Shown here in pieces: positions 62,457 through 64,000 of a DNA stretch of 64,000 nt. The DNA lies in assembly GCF_002104515.1 (NCBI RefSeq), contig NZ_NBOE01000003.1, positions 124,001 through 188,000 on the forward strand, given 5' to 3'. A program made the position numbers and the translations under genes. Below the pieces are notes generated by a model, which searched no databases, was not told where the DNA came from, and worked only from the letters and a program-made list of their open reading frames with translations. Origin of the DNA: Colwellia polaris (GTDB taxonomy: Bacteria > Pseudomonadota > Gammaproteobacteria > Enterobacterales > Alteromonadaceae). Numbering within the stretch: the first letter of the stretch is position 1; each line of letters begins with the position of its first letter.

Positions 62457-64000
62457 ATGAGCCATTCTTTTATCGCTCAACCTCAGGAACCACATAAAAC
62501 TAAAGCCAGTGTTCGGTTTTTTAGTGCGCTGGTTAAATTTAGCCCTAAACTACTTATGGCTATATTAATTTTACCAGTGCTTGGCGGTTTACTTGGCGTG
62601 ATTTTACCGGCCTTTGGTTGGTTGCCAGCATTAGATAAAACTCAATTTAATTTGCAAGGTTTTGAACAGCTAATACAAACACCAGGCATAATAAAAATGA
62701 TAGCGTTGAGTTTTTTTAGCAGTATTATTAGTGGTTTGCTAGCCTTCATTATTACCTTGTTACTATTAGCGACCTATTTTGATAGCCCTTGGTTGGCGCG
62801 TATTCAAAAGCTATTAGGACCTATTCTCGTTATACCTCATGCAGCAGCCGCTATCGCCATTGCATTTTTAATCGCGCCATCAGGTATGATCGCCAGACTC
62901 CTGTCGCCATGGCTAACTGGCTGGCAAAGTCCCGTTGATTGGTTATTGCCTCACGACCCGTTCGGTATCAGCATTATTATGGGGTTAACGTTAAAAGAAT
63001 TACCGTTTTTATTACTGATGACGTTAAGTGCTATTGCACAGCCCGCGCTCAATAGTAAATTACGTGCACAATATCGACTTGCGCTTAGTTTAGGTTATTA
63101 CCCAATGACCGCTTTTTTCAAAGCAGTATTACCAAATATATATCCGTTAATGCGTTTACCTATATTAGCCATTCTAGCTTACGCCAGTGCAAGTGTAGAA
63201 ATGCCATTAATACTCGGACCAAACACACCACCAACTTTAGCCGTGGCGATTATAAATTGGTTTCATGACGTTGATTTAAGCCTGCGAATAAAAGCCTCAG
63301 CGGGCGCACTAATACAACTATTAATTACCGTTTCAGTACTCATTACCTGGTGGTTATTAGAAAAAATTGCACTAGCCATAACCTGTAAAACCCTTAGCAA
63401 TGGTAAACGAAATTACGGCGATGCTTTTATTGCTAAAGGCATGCAGATTTTTACTGTTTTTTTGATAAGCACTATCGCGCTAGCTCTACTCGGCATGATA
63501 TTTTGGTCGTTTGCAGGCTACTGGCAGTTTCCGCAAGCTATGCCTGAGCAATGGGTCTTACTGCATTGGCAATCTGCTTTACAACAAGTACAAACACCTA
63601 TTATAAACTCTCTTAGCATTGCTTTAGTATCAACAAGTGTTGCTGTTATTTTAACTTTGCTAACCTTAGAATATGAAAAACAAAACGGGTCTCAGCTTTC
63701 CAATTGCAGCAGCTTAATTATTTATTTACCGATGATGATACCTAGCATTGCTTTTTTGTTTGGCTTAGTTTGGTTACAAGAAACCTTGCACGCTAACGCG
63801 ACCTTTATTAATGTTTCCTTAGCGCATTTATTATTTGTTTTACCTTATGTATTTTTATCGTTAGCGGTGAGTTATCGCCGACTCGATCCCCGTTATGCCC
63901 AAGTAGCGGCAAGTTTAGGGGCATCACCATTAAAAATATTTATCCAGGTAAGTTTACCCCAACTACTTATTCCTATTTTAATGGCAAGTGCTTTAGGGCT
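62457..64000 (+). CDS. ynjC: YnjC family ABC transporter permease, 3' end outside window
   Basis: A 514-residue visible part of a fused permease with two tandem BPD-type transmembrane units. Helices near 34-55, 78-100, 113-135, 165-185 and 228-250 make the first unit; the second begins near 320. Each carries an EAA-type loop (YRLALSLGYYPMTAFFKAVLPNIYPLMRLP and YAQVAASLGASPLKIFIQVSLPQLL) that docks on the ATPase. It starts four bases after ynjB. The ATPase gene ynjD is expected just beyond the window. Confidence 0.92.
   Translation, partial: MSHSFIAQPQEPHKTKASVRFFSALVKFSPKLLMAILILPVLGGLLGVILPAFGWLPALDKTQFNLQGFEQLIQTPGIIKMIALSFFSSIISGLLAFIITLLLLATYFDSPWLARIQKLLGPILVIPHAAAAIAIAFLIAPSGMIARLLSPWLTGWQSPVDWLLPHDPFGISIIMGLTLKELPFLLLMTLSAIAQPALNSKLRAQYRLALSLGYYPMTAFFKAVLPNIYPLMRLPILAILAYASASVEMPLILGPNTPPTLAVAIINWFHDVDLSLRIKASAGALIQLLITVSVLITWWLLEKIALAITCKTLSNGKRNYGDAFIAKGMQIFTVFLISTIALALLGMIFWSFAGYWQFPQAMPEQWVLLHWQSALQQVQTPIINSLSIALVSTSVAVILTLLTLEYEKQNGSQLSNCSSLIIYLPMMIPSIAFLFGLVWLQETLHANATFINVSLAHLLFVLPYVFLSLAVSYRRLDPRYAQVAASLGASPLKIFIQVSLPQLLIPILMASALG

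Noticed and set aside
1-64000. tRNA or rRNA genes, prophage or restriction/defence island
   Set aside because: No tRNA cloverleaf-like stretch, rRNA sequence, integrase, phage structural gene or known defence gene was found on reading both strands. RecBCD is the only DNA-end degrading system seen.

Overview
This window looks like chromosomal DNA from an AT-rich marine gammaproteobacterium of the Alteromonadales, most likely Colwelliaceae (Colwellia or Thalassotalea-like). That placement is an inference. It rests on gene families common in this order (DUF2986, DUF3087, DUF5062, DUF3297, the COG3014-YcfL-LpoB group), on the base composition, and on palindromic repeats of a kind I associate with these genomes. 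I see no rRNA, tRNA, CRISPR array, prophage or intact insertion sequence. Most genes are ordinary housekeeping or conserved accessory genes in short operons.

Layout. Positions 1-4.8 kb hold the N-terminal 499 residues of a large aminopeptidase P (its end lies off the window), a small lipoprotein, a frame-disrupted small membrane protein, a P-loop kinase-like protein and several DUF proteins. Positions 5.0-14.7 kb hold recC-recB-recD on the minus strand with overlapping junctions and no ptrA insertion. Positions 15-18.2 kb carry a flavodoxin-like pair, an acyltransferase, a YnfA protein and a lipoprotein. Positions 18.6-25.8 kb carry the Hsp70-like yegD, a TPR-GGDEF sensor, DUF3297, a Rossmann-fold protein, a GNAT enzyme and the divergent argP/argO pair. 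Positions 26-31.4 kb carry a short non-autonomous repeat element, a large unknown membrane protein, an exonuclease-fdhD pair and a LysR regulator. Positions 31.5-34.5 kb hold a redox or detoxification operon (zinc-type dehydrogenase, NfsB nitroreductase, double-ABM protein). Positions 34.9-38.7 kb hold an MRJP-family protein, an MscS channel and a membrane endonuclease/phosphatase. Positions 39-42 kb hold an envelope lipoprotein operon (COG3014, YcfL, LpoB, glycine-zipper protein). Positions 42.5-48 kb carry DoxX, DUF2750, YedK/HMCES, a DUF482 acyltransferase, a DUF938 methyltransferase, a 56-residue conserved small protein and a carboxylesterase.

The right third is dominated by the cell envelope. 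YdbH-YnbE-YdbL (48.2-51.5 kb) form an AsmA-like lipid transport system. Next comes an operon of a small membrane protein, a CmpX-like channel and an ECF sigma factor, divergent from an OprF/OmpA porin. This resembles the Pseudomonas cfrX-cmpX-sigX-oprF locus with the porin moved to the other side; the shared intergenic region carries a perfect FNR-type site. From 55.5 kb to the end a TonB-dependent receptor is followed by a fused TVP38-disulfide reductase, a DUF547 protein and a YnjB/YnjC ABC importer (the permease runs off the window). This set may take up and reduce one unidentified substrate.

Two copies of a 230-bp element with terminal inverted repeats and a central cruciform lie at 26.4 and 55.0 kb in opposite orientation. 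Other repeats are a seven-copy decamer that starts in the last codons of a gene, a TTGATGCA repeat near recC, and a 160-bp palindromic element beside recD.
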